Of a DNA stretch of 64,000 nucleotides, positions 52,888 to 62,875 are shown in pieces. A model generated the notes under the pieces. It ran no database searches. It worked only from the letters and a program-made list of their open reading frames with translations, and was not told where the DNA came from. The translations under genes and the position numbers were made by a program. Origin of the DNA: Actinomycetota bacterium (GTDB lineage Bacteria > Actinomycetota > Actinomycetes > Nanopelagicales > Nanopelagicaceae); assembly GCA_009701575.1 (NCBI GenBank), contig WLJX01000003.1, positions 35,089-99,088 on the forward strand, given 5' to 3'. The stretch's first letter is position 1; each line of letters begins with the position of its first letter.

Positions 52888-53503
52888 TTAATTTGTCGTA
52901 AGCCAATTTTGCTGCAGCCTGTTCGGCCTCGCGCTTTGATTTACCCTCGCCAACTTCAAATTTTTCATTTGAAATTACTGCTACTGCAGTAAAACTCTTA
53001 TTGTGGTCTGGACCGGATTCTGTTATTTCATACTCTGGATTACTTAGACTTCGAGCAGCACATAGTTCTTGAAGAGCAGTTTTACTATCAAGGCCTAGGC
53101 CTTGAGCGCTTGCAGATTCAATCGTTGGTCTAAACCAGTTAAGAATGATGTTCTGAGTTTCTACGAAACCTTTATCTAAATAGATTGCTCCAACGAGGGC
53201 TTCCAAAGAATCTGCGAGGATGGAATTCTTATCGCGACCACCGGTAGTTTCTTCGCCTTTACCGATGCGCAGATATTGACCGAGATCTAACTCGCGTGCG
53301 ATTTGGGCAAGTGCTCTCATGTTTACGACGCCAGAGCGAAGCGGCGAAAGTCGGGACTCATCTAAATCGGGAAATTTTGTGTAAAGCTCTTCTGTTACAA
53401 CTAATCCGAGGACGCTATCTCCAAGAAATTCGAGACGTTCATTAGTTGGAAGGCCACCAAATTCATAAGCATAAGAACGATGGGTTAGTGCAAGTTCTAG
53501 CAA
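52871..53503 (-). CDS. rnc: Ribonuclease III
   Basis: NERLEFLGDSVLGLVV, DSLEALVGAIYLDKG, dsRBD. Real start may lie upstream: in-frame sequence continues before 53503. Confidence 0.95.
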   Translation of the reverse strand: MLELALTHRSYAYEFGGLPTNERLEFLGDSVLGLVVTEELYTKFPDLDESRLSPLRSGVVNMRALAQIARELDLGQYLRIGKGEETTGGRDKNSILADSLEALVGAIYLDKGFVETQNIILNWFRPTIESASAQGLGLDSKTALQELCAARSLSNPEYEITESGPDHNKSFTAVAVISNEKFEVGEGKSKREAEQAAAKLAYDKLNARTS

Positions 53504-53552
53504 TTCACTTGAAACCGTAGTCCCAAGTGATGCATTTAAACGATCGTACAGA

Positions 53553-53735
53553 CTAAACCTCTACTACTTGGCGCGAGTTATAAGTGCCACAAGTTGGGCA
53601 AGCTGTGTGTTGCAACTTTGGTTGTTGGCACTGTGCGCAATTTGCAATTGCTGCAGGTGTTGTCTTCCATGAGCTACGACGATGACGAGTGCGTGAGCGA
53701 GACATCTTTCGCTTTGGTACTGGCACTTTGGGCAC
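53553..53735 (-). CDS. rpmF: 50S ribosomal protein L32
   Basis: MPKVPVPKRKMSRSRTRHRRSSWKT; CAQC/CPTC zinc-binding form. Confidence 0.96.
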   Translation of the reverse strand: MPKVPVPKRKMSRSRTRHRRSSWKTTPAAIANCAQCQQPKLQHTACPTCGTYNSRQVVEV

Positions 53736-53822
53736 CCCTTTTTACTAATAAATTCATAACTTAAAGATGAATTACTGAAGGCGTAAGTATCCCTCAAACC
53801 GGCAGATATTCAAAAACGCGGT

Positions 53823-54422
53823 TTACTCCCCCTTGGGAGGTTGAGCCTCGCTCCAATTTTCCAAGCCGGCCCAACGAATATCGGCCGGAGCATGAGCATG
53901 GTCTTCTGGGAGCTCAATCCACTTCAACCCGCAATCTGGGCAGAGTCCAGGGCAATCTGACGAGCAGAGCGGATTAATCGGAAGATTCAAAATAATTGCA
54001 TCTCGAATTGGACCGTCGAGATCAATCAATTCGCCATCCATCTGTCGAACTAGATCTTCATCTAAATCGTCATCGTCGCTTTTCTGGGGCCGTTTCTTAC
54101 CAGGCTTATTCTTCTTTCGCGCTTGTCTAGGATCTTCTACATATTCATAGAGCTCTTGGAAACTTTCATCGACATCATAAAAAACAGCATCAAGACAGCG
54201 ACCACATTCACCACTTGCTTCTGTTCGAACGCTCGCACTCGCAAGAATTCCCTCTGCAACCGATTCAATACGAAGATCAATATCAATTGGTTCATCGGCG
54301 GCAATCGAGAGCACTTCAAAGCCCAGCTCTTCGTGGGAATCAATTGTTAACTCATATTCCCGCATCTCACCTGGACGGCGCGGTAAATCATGAGTGTTAA
54401 AGAGGAAGGGGTTTTTACTCAT
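53823..54422 (-). CDS. DUF177 (YceD) family protein
   Basis: CGRCLD, INPLCSSDCPGLCPDCG; upstream of rpmF. Confidence 0.93.
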   Translation of the reverse strand: MSKNPFLFNTHDLPRRPGEMREYELTIDSHEELGFEVLSIAADEPIDIDLRIESVAEGILASASVRTEASGECGRCLDAVFYDVDESFQELYEYVEDPRQARKKNKPGKKRPQKSDDDDLDEDLVRQMDGELIDLDGPIRDAIILNLPINPLCSSDCPGLCPDCGLKWIELPEDHAHAPADIRWAGLENWSEAQPPKGE

Positions 54423-54429
54423 TTAAGAA

Positions 54430-54909
54430 TTACTTATCGCCCAATTCTGAGAGCGCTGATTTCGCATCTACTCCTGCGAGTTGGTCACGACCACGATTAA
54501 CAACTTCCATTGTCTTATGAAGAATTACTTCAAGAGTTGCAAGTCTTGAATCTACATATGCATCAATTTCATTTTGCTGACTCTGTGCTTCTTCAGCTAC
54601 CTCATCTAAAATTCTGCGCGCTTCTTTCTTTGCGGCCGCAACAATTTCAGTCTGGGAAATCATTGATTCAACCTCTTCACGGGCATGAGCAATAATCTGA
54701 TCAGCCTGAACTTGAGCTTCTTCAATTACCGAATCTTGCTCGCGCAAGATTTGCTGAGCATTTGATAAGTCACTTGGGAAAGCGGCGCGTGCGCTATCTA
54801 GTAGTTCGAGAATTTCTCCGCGGTGTAGAACACAACTCGCTGAAAGTGGAACACCTCTGGCCTCTTCGACCATGGCAATTGCGGTTTCAATCCGCTCAAT
54901 AACTTCCAT
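54430..54909 (-). CDS. Coiled-coil DivIVA/SepIVA-like or F0 b-like cell division protein
   Basis: Coiled-coil 159 aa protein; syntenic with mycobacterial SepIVA beside DUF177. Confidence 0.7.
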   Translation of the reverse strand: MEVIERIETAIAMVEEARGVPLSASCVLHRGEILELLDSARAAFPSDLSNAQQILREQDSVIEEAQVQADQIIAHAREEVESMISQTEIVAAAKKEARRILDEVAEEAQSQQNEIDAYVDSRLATLEVILHKTMEVVNRGRDQLAGVDAKSALSELGDK

Positions 54910-54920
54910 TTTTCTCTCCT

Positions 54921-55400
54921 TTATTTTATAGCTAAGCGATCTTTCAATCGCTCTAAAAGTATTGCTGGGATATAACTAGACACATCGCCACCATAACTGG
55001 CAATCTCTTTAACGAGTGATGAAGATAAAAATGAGTGAGCCGGAGCCGTTGATAGGAATAGAGTTTCAACGCCCTGCAATTGCAGATTCACTTGTGACAT
55101 TTGAAGTTCATAATCAAAGTCAGTTACTGCGCGCAAGCCTTTTACAATAATCGAAATATCATTTCTTTTGCAGTAATCAACTAGTAATCCCGACCATGAA
55201 TCGACCTTCACATTTGGAAATTTGGAGGTAACTTCCTTGGTCATCGCAATTCGCTCTTCAACAGTAAATAAAGTCTTCTTTGTCTGATTTACCATTACGG
55301 CGATTGTGACTTCATCAAATAATGAGCTCGCACGTTCGATGATATCTAGGTGCCCAAATGTTATGGGATCAAAAGTCCCGGGGCATACGACGCGTTTCAC
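54921..55400 (-). CDS. coaD: Pantetheine-phosphate adenylyltransferase
   Basis: VCPGTFDPITFGHLDIIERA, IVKGLRAVTDFDYELQM, FLSSSLVKEIA. Confidence 0.98.
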   Translation of the reverse strand: MKRVVCPGTFDPITFGHLDIIERASSLFDEVTIAVMVNQTKKTLFTVEERIAMTKEVTSKFPNVKVDSWSGLLVDYCKRNDISIIVKGLRAVTDFDYELQMSQVNLQLQGVETLFLSTAPAHSFLSSSLVKEIASYGGDVSSYIPAILLERLKDRLAIK

Positions 55401-55972
55401 GGCAAAACGCTAGCAGAATACCCACCGTAGAAGATACTTCCCTGCCCGTATGAGCGGACTTTCTCTTCAATAAATGGTTGTGGCCATATGAATTGCGCCT
55501 TCTTTGTCTCTCGCTCAATAGCAATAATGCCATTTCGTTTCAGTAGATTATTTGAATTTATCTCAACGAGAATTTTCTCTATAACTTCATTAGCAACATC
55601 GTAAGGCGGATCCATAAAAATGATATCGAATGAGATTTGATGAGGTGTAGCGACAAATCGTTCTGCTGTCGTTGTCACAACACTGAATTTTCCAGCTGGC
55701 TTATTTACTAATTCAAAGTTCTTAGAAGCAACACCAGCTGTCGGTGCATGATCTTCGATTGAATAAACGTTTGCCGCGCCTCGTGATAGCGCTTCGACTC
55801 CAACTGCGCCAGAGCCAGAAAATAGATCAAGAAAATTTACTTCGCTCATCGAACCAAACTCTGAATCAAGTGATGAGAAGAGCCCTTCGCGTGCTCGGTC
55901 AGATGTTGGACGAGTTTTCCCGGTCGGTGAGAGCAGGGTCTTTCCTTTGCTGCTTCCCGCAATAATTCTCAT
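55397..55972 (-). CDS. rsmD: 16S rRNA (guanine966-N2)-methyltransferase
   Basis: MRIIAGSSKGKTL, RPTSDRAREGLFSSL, FLDLFSGSGAVGVEALSRGA, FMDPPY. Confidence 0.97.
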   Translation of the reverse strand: MRIIAGSSKGKTLLSPTGKTRPTSDRAREGLFSSLDSEFGSMSEVNFLDLFSGSGAVGVEALSRGAANVYSIEDHAPTAGVASKNFELVNKPAGKFSVVTTTAERFVATPHQISFDIIFMDPPYDVANEVIEKILVEINSNNLLKRNGIIAIERETKKAQFIWPQPFIEEKVRSYGQGSIFYGGYSASVLP

Positions 55973-55989
55973 TGACCAACGGTAACGCG

Positions 55990-58206
55990 CTATCCCTTAT
56001 CTAAGAAAGCCGAACGCTCCTCTTCCTTTAAAAGGCTGACTTGGGCGGCAAGCGCCGGATGCTTTGCTAACTTCGGATCACTTGAAACTAATTCATTTGC
56101 TACACGTCTTGCCTCTTCGATTAACGCTTCATCCCGCAGAACTCGCAGCAATCGCAGATGAGATTTCGTTCCAGATTGTGCGCGACCGAGCACATCACCT
56201 TCGCGACGTTGATCTAAATCAATTCTTGATAATTCAAAACCATCGAGTGTTCCAGCAACCGCCGTAAGTCTTGCCATCGCAGTTGATTCTGGTTCCGCAC
56301 TTGAAACCAATAAACATAAGCCTGGCGTTCCACCACGACCAACGCGTCCGCGAAGTTGGTGCAGTTGTGACACACCAAAACGATCCGCATCCATGATCAC
56401 CATCATCGAAGCATTTGGAACATCCACGCCAACTTCGATAACTGTCGTAGCCACTAAAACATCTATTTCACCTTGCGCAAATGCGTTCATGGTTTCGTCT
56501 TTCACGTCAGAGCTTTGACGACCATGTAACGGAGCAAGCTTTAAACCTTTAAGTGCGCCGGTGGCCAACTTTGGAGCGAGCTCTTCGACGCTCGTCATCT
56601 TCTCGCCCCCAGATAACTCATCACTAGTTATTTCATCGCCCATAAGTTTTGCCATTGCAATATCAGCCTCAGAAATCTTGACCTTAGTTTCATCTTCCGC
56701 CTCTTCAGAAATTCTTGGTGCCACGATGTAAACCTGGCGACCCTTGCCTACTTCCTCTTTTACTCGCTCCCATGCGCGCTCTAGGAAATGCGGTTTCTCT
56801 AATACTGGAATTACATGAGTCTCGATTGGAATTCGCCCACTTGGTAATTGGCGAAGTGTTGAAACATCTAAGTCACCAAAGATTGTCATTGCAACTGTTC
56901 TTGGAATTGGTGTTGCAGTCATTACCAAAAGATGTGGAGGTTTAGCAGCCTTCATCCGCAGGGCATCACGCTGCTCTACTCCGAATCGGTGTTGTTCATC
57001 AACAATCACCAGCGCTAAGTCGTGAAACTCAACACCCTCACTTATAAGTGCGTGAGTTCCAATAACAATTCCGGCTTCACCATTACTAATTTTTCCCAGT
57101 GCTTCACGTTTTTGGGCGGCGCTCATAGACCCTGTAAGCAGTGCAAGTTGTGTGCCTTCGCCACTCCCCTGCAATGTTCCTGCTTGTGCCAGGTCACCCA
57201 ATAATTTAGTAATTGTCTTTAAATGTTGCGTCGCTAAAACTTCTGTTGGCGCAAGTAACGCTGCTTGGCCACCAGATTCAATAACCGAGAGCATCGCACG
57301 CAGCGCAATAACCGTTTTACCCGAACCAACTTCGCCTTGAAGCAAGCGATGCATTGGATGTGGTTTCTGCATATCTTCGGCAATCTCGCTATTAACCTCG
57401 ACCTGACCGCTCGTATATTTAAAAGGCAGGTTAGATTCAAAGACGCTAACCAAGCCATTAGTTGAAATCTTTCTTGGCGTTGCATCAAGTGCCTTTATTT
57501 CAGCGCGCCGCCCGGCAAGAAGTAATTGCAACAAGATTGCTTCGTCGAATGTTAAACGCAACCTTGCGAGATCTGCCGCTTCAAGTGATTCTGGTTTATG
57601 AATTGAAATTAGCGCTTGCTTGAGCGTTGGATATCCGAGTTCTTTTATTACACTTTCTGGAAGATAATCCTCGACTTCATCAAGTGAATCTAAAACTAAT
57701 TCAACGCACTGCGAAATTTTCCAGGATGGCATCTTTCCGCCCGCTGGGTAAACCGGTAGATATTTTCCGGCAAAAGCTGCGAGCGCAGAATCAACATCAT
57801 CGCCATCCGGAATTAATTGATAATCAGGATGCGAGAGTTGACGCTTCCCGTTGAATGAACCAACCTTGCCAGCGAACATTCCAGTCTTGCCAATCTTTAA
57901 CTCTTTTTCGCGCCAAGGCTGATTGAAGAAGGTAAGTGACATTACGGCGCTGCCATCCGTAACATTTACTTCCAAAATATTGCGGCCATTAGCCCGTCTG
58001 GTTTTTACCGCTGCAATTTCAGCTAAGACTGTTACTTCATCGCCTTCAAGTAGCCCCGAGATATCGGAAAATTCACCACGAACTACATAACGCCTTGGGT
58101 AATGGCGAAGAAGGTCTTCAACCGTAGTTGCTCCGAAAACCTTGGTTAGAGCCTCTGCGGTCCGGTCACCGATGATGCCTTTAAGGCGATCTGAAAGTAC
58201 TGCCAT
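55990..58206 (-). CDS. recG: ATP-dependent DNA helicase RecG
   Basis: LLQGEVGSGKTVIALRAM, VDEQHRFGVEQR, LRGRVGRGGTPGLCLL. Confidence 0.98.
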   Translation of the reverse strand: MAVLSDRLKGIIGDRTAEALTKVFGATTVEDLLRHYPRRYVVRGEFSDISGLLEGDEVTVLAEIAAVKTRRANGRNILEVNVTDGSAVMSLTFFNQPWREKELKIGKTGMFAGKVGSFNGKRQLSHPDYQLIPDGDDVDSALAAFAGKYLPVYPAGGKMPSWKISQCVELVLDSLDEVEDYLPESVIKELGYPTLKQALISIHKPESLEAADLARLRLTFDEAILLQLLLAGRRAEIKALDATPRKISTNGLVSVFESNLPFKYTSGQVEVNSEIAEDMQKPHPMHRLLQGEVGSGKTVIALRAMLSVIESGGQAALLAPTEVLATQHLKTITKLLGDLAQAGTLQGSGEGTQLALLTGSMSAAQKREALGKISNGEAGIVIGTHALISEGVEFHDLALVIVDEQHRFGVEQRDALRMKAAKPPHLLVMTATPIPRTVAMTIFGDLDVSTLRQLPSGRIPIETHVIPVLEKPHFLERAWERVKEEVGKGRQVYIVAPRISEEAEDETKVKISEADIAMAKLMGDEITSDELSGGEKMTSVEELAPKLATGALKGLKLAPLHGRQSSDVKDETMNAFAQGEIDVLVATTVIEVGVDVPNASMMVIMDADRFGVSQLHQLRGRVGRGGTPGLCLLVSSAEPESTAMARLTAVAGTLDGFELSRIDLDQRREGDVLGRAQSGTKSHLRLLRVLRDEALIEEARRVANELVSSDPKLAKHPALAAQVSLLKEEERSAFLDKG

Positions 58207-58310
58207 GGGCCTATCTTCTCGCGCGGATTAGCCAATCCCTGCGTAGACGGGGTAATCTTTGCGACTTATTGCGAAACCCGTAATTTAACTTGATTCAAGG
58301 GAGAAATACC

Positions 58311-58496
58311 GTGTCCTCAAACTGCGATATCTGCGGCAAGGGTCCTAGCTTCGGCAACAAGGTCTCCCACTCAATGCGCAAGACCCGTCGTCGTTGGAAT
58401 CCAAATATCCAGCGCGTTCGCACTCTTGTTGGTGGAACACCTAAGCGTCAGAATGTTTGTGCTTCATGCCTAAAGGCTGGAAAAGTAACTCGTTAA
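58311..58496 (+). CDS. rpmB: 50S ribosomal protein L28
   Basis: MSSNCDICGKGPSFGNKVSHSMRKTRRRWNPNIQ; GTG start at 58311 with upstream AAGGGAG. Confidence 0.95.
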   Translation: MSSNCDICGKGPSFGNKVSHSMRKTRRRWNPNIQRVRTLVGGTPKRQNVCASCLKAGKVTR

Positions 58497-58503
58497 TTCT
58501 GCT

Positions 58504-59526
58504 TTAAAAAGCTGTTGTGTAACCATTGATGGCTGGTTGGCCACCGAGGTGCACGTAAAGAACTTTCGAACCCTCTTTGAAATAACCTTCTTTAATTAAA
58601 TCAATCATTCCTGCCATCGACTTACCTTCATAAACAGGATCGGTAATCATTCCTTCAAGTTGGCCGACCAACCTAATTGCTTCAATGGTTCTTGGTCCGG
58701 CAACTCCGTAAATTCCATCATGCCAACGATCCAATAAAACAATTTCCGAATCGCGAAGATCGCGGCCAAGTTCAATTGCTGCTGCGGTGCGCGATGCAAT
58801 TCGCTTTATCTGTTCCCAAGTTTTTTCAACAGTTGCAGAGGCATCGATTCCAATTACTGATTCAGCTCGATTCGAATGAGCAAACCCAGCAATCATTCCG
58901 CCTTGTGAAGAACCTGTTACCGAACAAACAATAAAGTTATCAAACTTAATTCCAAGCTGTGCTTCTTGGTCTTCAACTTCAAAGGCCCAACCTGCGAAAC
59001 CATGTCCACCAAGTGGGTGATCCGAAGCTCCTGCTGGAATCGCATAAGGCTTTCCACCACGCGCCTTAACATCAGAGATAGCTTCTTCCCAAGATTTTCT
59101 AAATCCGATATCAAAGCCTGCGGGATCAAGACGCACTTCAGCGCCCATTATGCGACTTAATAAAATATTTCCAGTTTTTTCATAATTAACTTCATCCCAA
59201 TCGACCCAATGCTCTTGTACTAGAACACACTTAAGTCCGAGATGAGCAGCAACGGCCGCAACTTGTCGAGTGTGATTTGATTGCACGCCACCGATAGAAA
59301 CTAAAGTGTCACAACCTTGTGCCAGCGCTTCGGCCGCCAAGTATTCAAGTTTGCGAGTTTTATTACCACCATAAGCCAGACCGGAATTTACATCTTCGCG
59401 CTTAGCCCAAACTTCAACCTTCCCACCGAGGTGTTCGGTAAGACGATCTAGACGTTGTAACGGCGATGGACCGAAAGTAAGTTTCGCTTTTGGAAATGAT
59501 TCAAGTTTGGCTCTGGACATCTGCAA
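58504..59526 (-). CDS. acdS: 1-aminocyclopropane-1-carboxylate (ACC) deaminase
   Basis: [90 protein letters not shown]; near full-length match to remembered Pseudomonas AcdS. Confidence 0.9.
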   Translation of the reverse strand: MQMSRAKLESFPKAKLTFGPSPLQRLDRLTEHLGGKVEVWAKREDVNSGLAYGGNKTRKLEYLAAEALAQGCDTLVSIGGVQSNHTRQVAAVAAHLGLKCVLVQEHWVDWDEVNYEKTGNILLSRIMGAEVRLDPAGFDIGFRKSWEEAISDVKARGGKPYAIPAGASDHPLGGHGFAGWAFEVEDQEAQLGIKFDNFIVCSVTGSSQGGMIAGFAHSNRAESVIGIDASATVEKTWEQIKRIASRTAAAIELGRDLRDSEIVLLDRWHDGIYGVAGPRTIEAIRLVGQLEGMITDPVYEGKSMAGMIDLIKEGYFKEGSKVLYVHLGGQPAINGYTTAF

Positions 59527-59542
59527 ATACTCTCACAGTAAA

Positions 59543-60475
59543 TCAGAAATGGCGGAATCCGTTTGTAGGTAATTCAGCTATTCCTGGAACCGTAACTTTA
59601 TCTCCCGCAACTACCTTGCCTATTGCATAAGCACCTACCGGAATTTGCGAAGAAGTTGTTGCAACAAAGACATGGTCCTCGCCTCCAGCTAATACCCATT
59701 GCCAGACTAATTGCAAAATATTTGATCCTGCTATTTGGGCTAGCTCGTCAAAGCCTGGAATAACTTTAATCAACTCAACATCAAGTTCAATCCCAACTTT
59801 TGATGCTGATGCGATGTGATTTAGCTCAGAGAGCAGACCATCGCTGACATCACACATTGAATTAACGCTTTGAAAATTAGCGGCCAACTTGTAATTTAGA
59901 TCAGGCTTCTTATGGGCGCGGATATAAGGTGAATCCGCAATACCGTTCTGCAATTGATACAACCCAGCCGCTGACTTACCAGATAGACCAGAAATAATTA
60001 CAACATCGCCAACTTTTGCTCCTGCACGAGTAATTGGTTTTTCCACCTCACCGAAGGCAGTAATAGAGATAACTAGCTTTTCAGCACTTGAAAGATCGCC
60101 ACCGACGATTGCAGCTCCAACTAAATCTGCCTCACTCTTAATGCCATTGGCTAACTCTTCAATCTCTGGTATTCCAAAATCTTTACTTAATCCAGCGCTG
60201 ACTAATAAATACTTTGGTGTTCCACCCATCGCATAAATATCGGCTAAGTTTGCTGCGGTTAATTTCGCACCAATATCGTGCAGGCTAGACCAATCTCTTT
60301 TGAAGTGAACTCCTTCAACTGCCATGTCCGTTGCCGCGACTAGATTCTTTGGGCTAGCGCTTATTACCGCGCCATCGTCGCCGATTCCCACGATTAATTT
60401 TGGATCGGAGGCAGCAAATACTTTGGAGAGTGCGGCTATTAATTCGGACTCTGTAGCCAATTTGCACCCCTCCAT
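59543..60475 (-). CDS. thiL: Thiamine-phosphate kinase
   Basis: VGIGDDGAVI, VEGVHFKRDWSS, GAKLTAANLADIYAMGGTP, CDVSDGLLSEL. Confidence 0.96.
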   Translation of the reverse strand: MEGCKLATESELIAALSKVFAASDPKLIVGIGDDGAVISASPKNLVAATDMAVEGVHFKRDWSSLHDIGAKLTAANLADIYAMGGTPKYLLVSAGLSKDFGIPEIEELANGIKSEADLVGAAIVGGDLSSAEKLVISITAFGEVEKPITRAGAKVGDVVIISGLSGKSAAGLYQLQNGIADSPYIRAHKKPDLNYKLAANFQSVNSMCDVSDGLLSELNHIASASKVGIELDVELIKVIPGFDELAQIAGSNILQLVWQWVLAGGEDHVFVATTSSQIPVGAYAIGKVVAGDKVTVPGIAELPTNGFRHF

Positions 60476-60587
60476 TTAAGTCTTAATTGGGTTAAATTAA
60501 TTATTCCCAAACCAACTCTAGAGGCGGTAGCCTTTAACTCTGCAATCACGACGCTGTGGAAAGCAGAAATATTTAGGAGTAACACAA

Positions 60588-60824
60588 ATGTCAGTTCAGG
60601 TATACATCCTCATTCAAACCGAAGTTGGCAAGGCTTCAAGCGTTGCTAAATCTGTCTCCGCAATTCCTGGAGTAACTCTCGCCGAAGGCGTTACCGGCCC
60701 ATACGATGTAATCATGCGAGCCGAATCACCAAGTATGGAAGACCTCGGTCGTGCAATCTTGGCGAAGGTTCAAGCAGTTCCTGGCATAACTCGCACTCTT
60801 ACTTGCCCAGTAACAACTTACTAA
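60588..60824 (+). CDS. Stand-alone Lrp/AsnC ligand-binding domain protein
   Basis: VQVYILIQTEVGKASSVAKSVSAIPGVTLAEGVTGPYDVIMRAE; no HTH domain. Confidence 0.93.
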   Translation: MSVQVYILIQTEVGKASSVAKSVSAIPGVTLAEGVTGPYDVIMRAESPSMEDLGRAILAKVQAVPGITRTLTCPVTTY

Positions 60825-60835
60825 TTACTTTTTAG

Positions 60836-61873
60836 CTAGCGCGTTACGTTCAATGGGCGCGCTATTGCTGACTCAATCAAGTTTGTAATCAAATCGCTAT
60901 AGCCAATTCCACCTGCAGCCCAGAGCTTTGGAAAGACAGATGTTGCGGTAAATCCTGGCATCGTATTTATTTCATTGATGATAATTTTTGTTCCGGTGTA
61001 GAAGAAATCCACCCGAGCCAATCCTTCACAACCAAGGGCATCAAATGCCAAGGTCGCATAATTTTGGATCTCCTCTTGTACGCCAAAAGGTAGGTGAACT
61101 GGAACCACTACCTCAGTTGAATCATCTAGATACTTCGCTTCGAAATCATAAAACTCATGATCACCTAGAATTTTGATCTCACCAACTGGGGATGAGAGCG
61201 CTACCCCATTTACTTGCAGAACAGCGCATTCAATCTCTCGGCCAACAATCGCACTTTCAACCAAAACTTTCGTATCAAATTGAAGTGCAAAATTAATTGC
61301 AGTTTTCAACTCTTTAACGCTTTTAACTTTGCTCGTTCCGCGGCTGGAACCGCTGCGAGCAGGTTTTACAAAGAGTGGGTTTCCAAATTCTGTTGCACTT
61401 GCAAGAATACGAACTTCATCAATCTGCCAATCACTCTGATGAATAACCATTCCAGGTGCTACTTCCAAACCATGGGCTTGAAAAATTGGCTTAGCAAATG
61501 ATTTATCCATTCCAACAGCGCTTGCCAGAACTCCTGAACCGACATATTTAATTCCAGCCATTTCGCACTGGCCTTGGAATGTTCCATCTTCACCGTATGG
61601 GCCGTGCAGAACTGGAAATAAGAGATCGATTTTTAGCTTTTCGATACTTGTTTCCGGTAATTCATTAGATATCTCTGGCAAGACATCACCTTGAATTGTC
61701 AGGTTGTAATCGTGTGGTGGCAGAACCCACTTGCCTGACTTGGTAATTCCAATTAAAAGCGGCTCATATTTATCACGGTCAATGGCAGATAAAATTCCCG
61801 CTGCGGAGATACATGAGATCTCATGTTCACTTGATTTTCCACCGCAAACTATTCCAACTTTGATTTTGCTCAT
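60836..61873 (-). CDS. ddl: D-alanine--D-alanine ligase
   Basis: GGKSSEHEISCISA, HGPYGEDGTFQG, EINTMPGFTATSVFPKLW. Confidence 0.97.
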   Translation of the reverse strand: MSKIKVGIVCGGKSSEHEISCISAAGILSAIDRDKYEPLLIGITKSGKWVLPPHDYNLTIQGDVLPEISNELPETSIEKLKIDLLFPVLHGPYGEDGTFQGQCEMAGIKYVGSGVLASAVGMDKSFAKPIFQAHGLEVAPGMVIHQSDWQIDEVRILASATEFGNPLFVKPARSGSSRGTSKVKSVKELKTAINFALQFDTKVLVESAIVGREIECAVLQVNGVALSSPVGEIKILGDHEFYDFEAKYLDDSTEVVVPVHLPFGVQEEIQNYATLAFDALGCEGLARVDFFYTGTKIIINEINTMPGFTATSVFPKLWAAGGIGYSDLITNLIESAIARPLNVTR

Positions 61874-62871
61874 TACAACTCAGCAGCCATGCTTACGGTC
61901 ATAATTCTGGCCAAGGCATCACTTGGTGAAATTCGATCACGAACAACTTCTGAAACTACTTCGATAATCGGAACTTCAACGCCGACGCGGTGAGCGAGTT
62001 CAAGAATTGCTGCGGCTGATGCCACTCCCTCAACAGTTTTAGAGACTTCGATTCGCGCTTGCGCCATTGTTCCGCTGCGCCCTAACGCTTCACCAAATGT
62101 TCGGTTACGAGATAGACCAGATCCGCAAGAAGCAACTAAGTCGCCCATTCCAGCCAAACCTAAGAATGTAAGTGGGTTGGCTCCATAACCATCACCAAAT
62201 CTTGCAACTTCACTAAGGCCACGAGTAATAATCATTGCTTGTGTGTTTTCACCTAGTCCGAGTCCGATAGCCATACCAACTGCAAGTGCGATGACGCTCT
62301 TTGCGGCGCCAGCTAGTTCACAACCAACTAAATCTTCAGATGGATAAACCCGGAAGTAAGGCGTTGTAAATGCTTCAATCATCATCTGCGAAATTTCAGT
62401 ATTTGAAGAAGCTGCAACCGCGCCAGCAGGTTGGCGAAGTGAAAGTTCACCAGCAAGGTTTGGTCCAGTAATTAAGCCAATTCGTGCAGGTGGAATTCCT
62501 AAAATTTCTGTTACAACTTCAGTCATACGTAATTGGGAATTGGCTTCAATTCCTTTCAACGTACTAATTACGGGCTTATCTTGGGGAAATGTCGAAACCC
62601 ATTCAGTCATGTTCTCACGGAGAGATTGCGCAGGAATTGCCAGAACTATTGCTTCACCAAAGTTAAAAGCCTCTTGAATATCATTTGTAGCCCGCATTGC
62701 TTTTGGTAGTGCGACGCCCGGTAAATACTTAGTATTCGAATTCTTAGTATTGATTTCAGAAATTACATCGGCGTTGCGGCCCCAAATTAAAACTTCTTGA
62801 CCAGCATCGCAAAGTACTTGTGCCATGGTTGTTCCCCATGCGCCAGATCCAAGAACTGTGAACTTAGACAT
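61873..62871 (-). CDS. gpsA: Glycerol-3-phosphate dehydrogenase [NAD(P)+]
   Basis: VLGSGAWGTTMAQVL, LKGIE, GPNLAGEL, AGAAKSVIALAVGMAIGLGLGENTQA. Confidence 0.97.
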   Translation of the reverse strand: MSKFTVLGSGAWGTTMAQVLCDAGQEVLIWGRNADVISEINTKNSNTKYLPGVALPKAMRATNDIQEAFNFGEAIVLAIPAQSLRENMTEWVSTFPQDKPVISTLKGIEANSQLRMTEVVTEILGIPPARIGLITGPNLAGELSLRQPAGAVAASSNTEISQMMIEAFTTPYFRVYPSEDLVGCELAGAAKSVIALAVGMAIGLGLGENTQAMIITRGLSEVARFGDGYGANPLTFLGLAGMGDLVASCGSGLSRNRTFGEALGRSGTMAQARIEVSKTVEGVASAAAILELAHRVGVEVPIIEVVSEVVRDRISPSDALARIMTVSMAAEL

Positions 62872-62875
62872 TTAC

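Noticed and set aside
60588-60824. Lrp-like protein as an AcdR-type regulator of acdS
   Set aside because: It has only the ligand-binding domain and no HTH, and is separated from acdS by thiL; such stand-alone proteins are common near thiL/ddl in actinobacteria.
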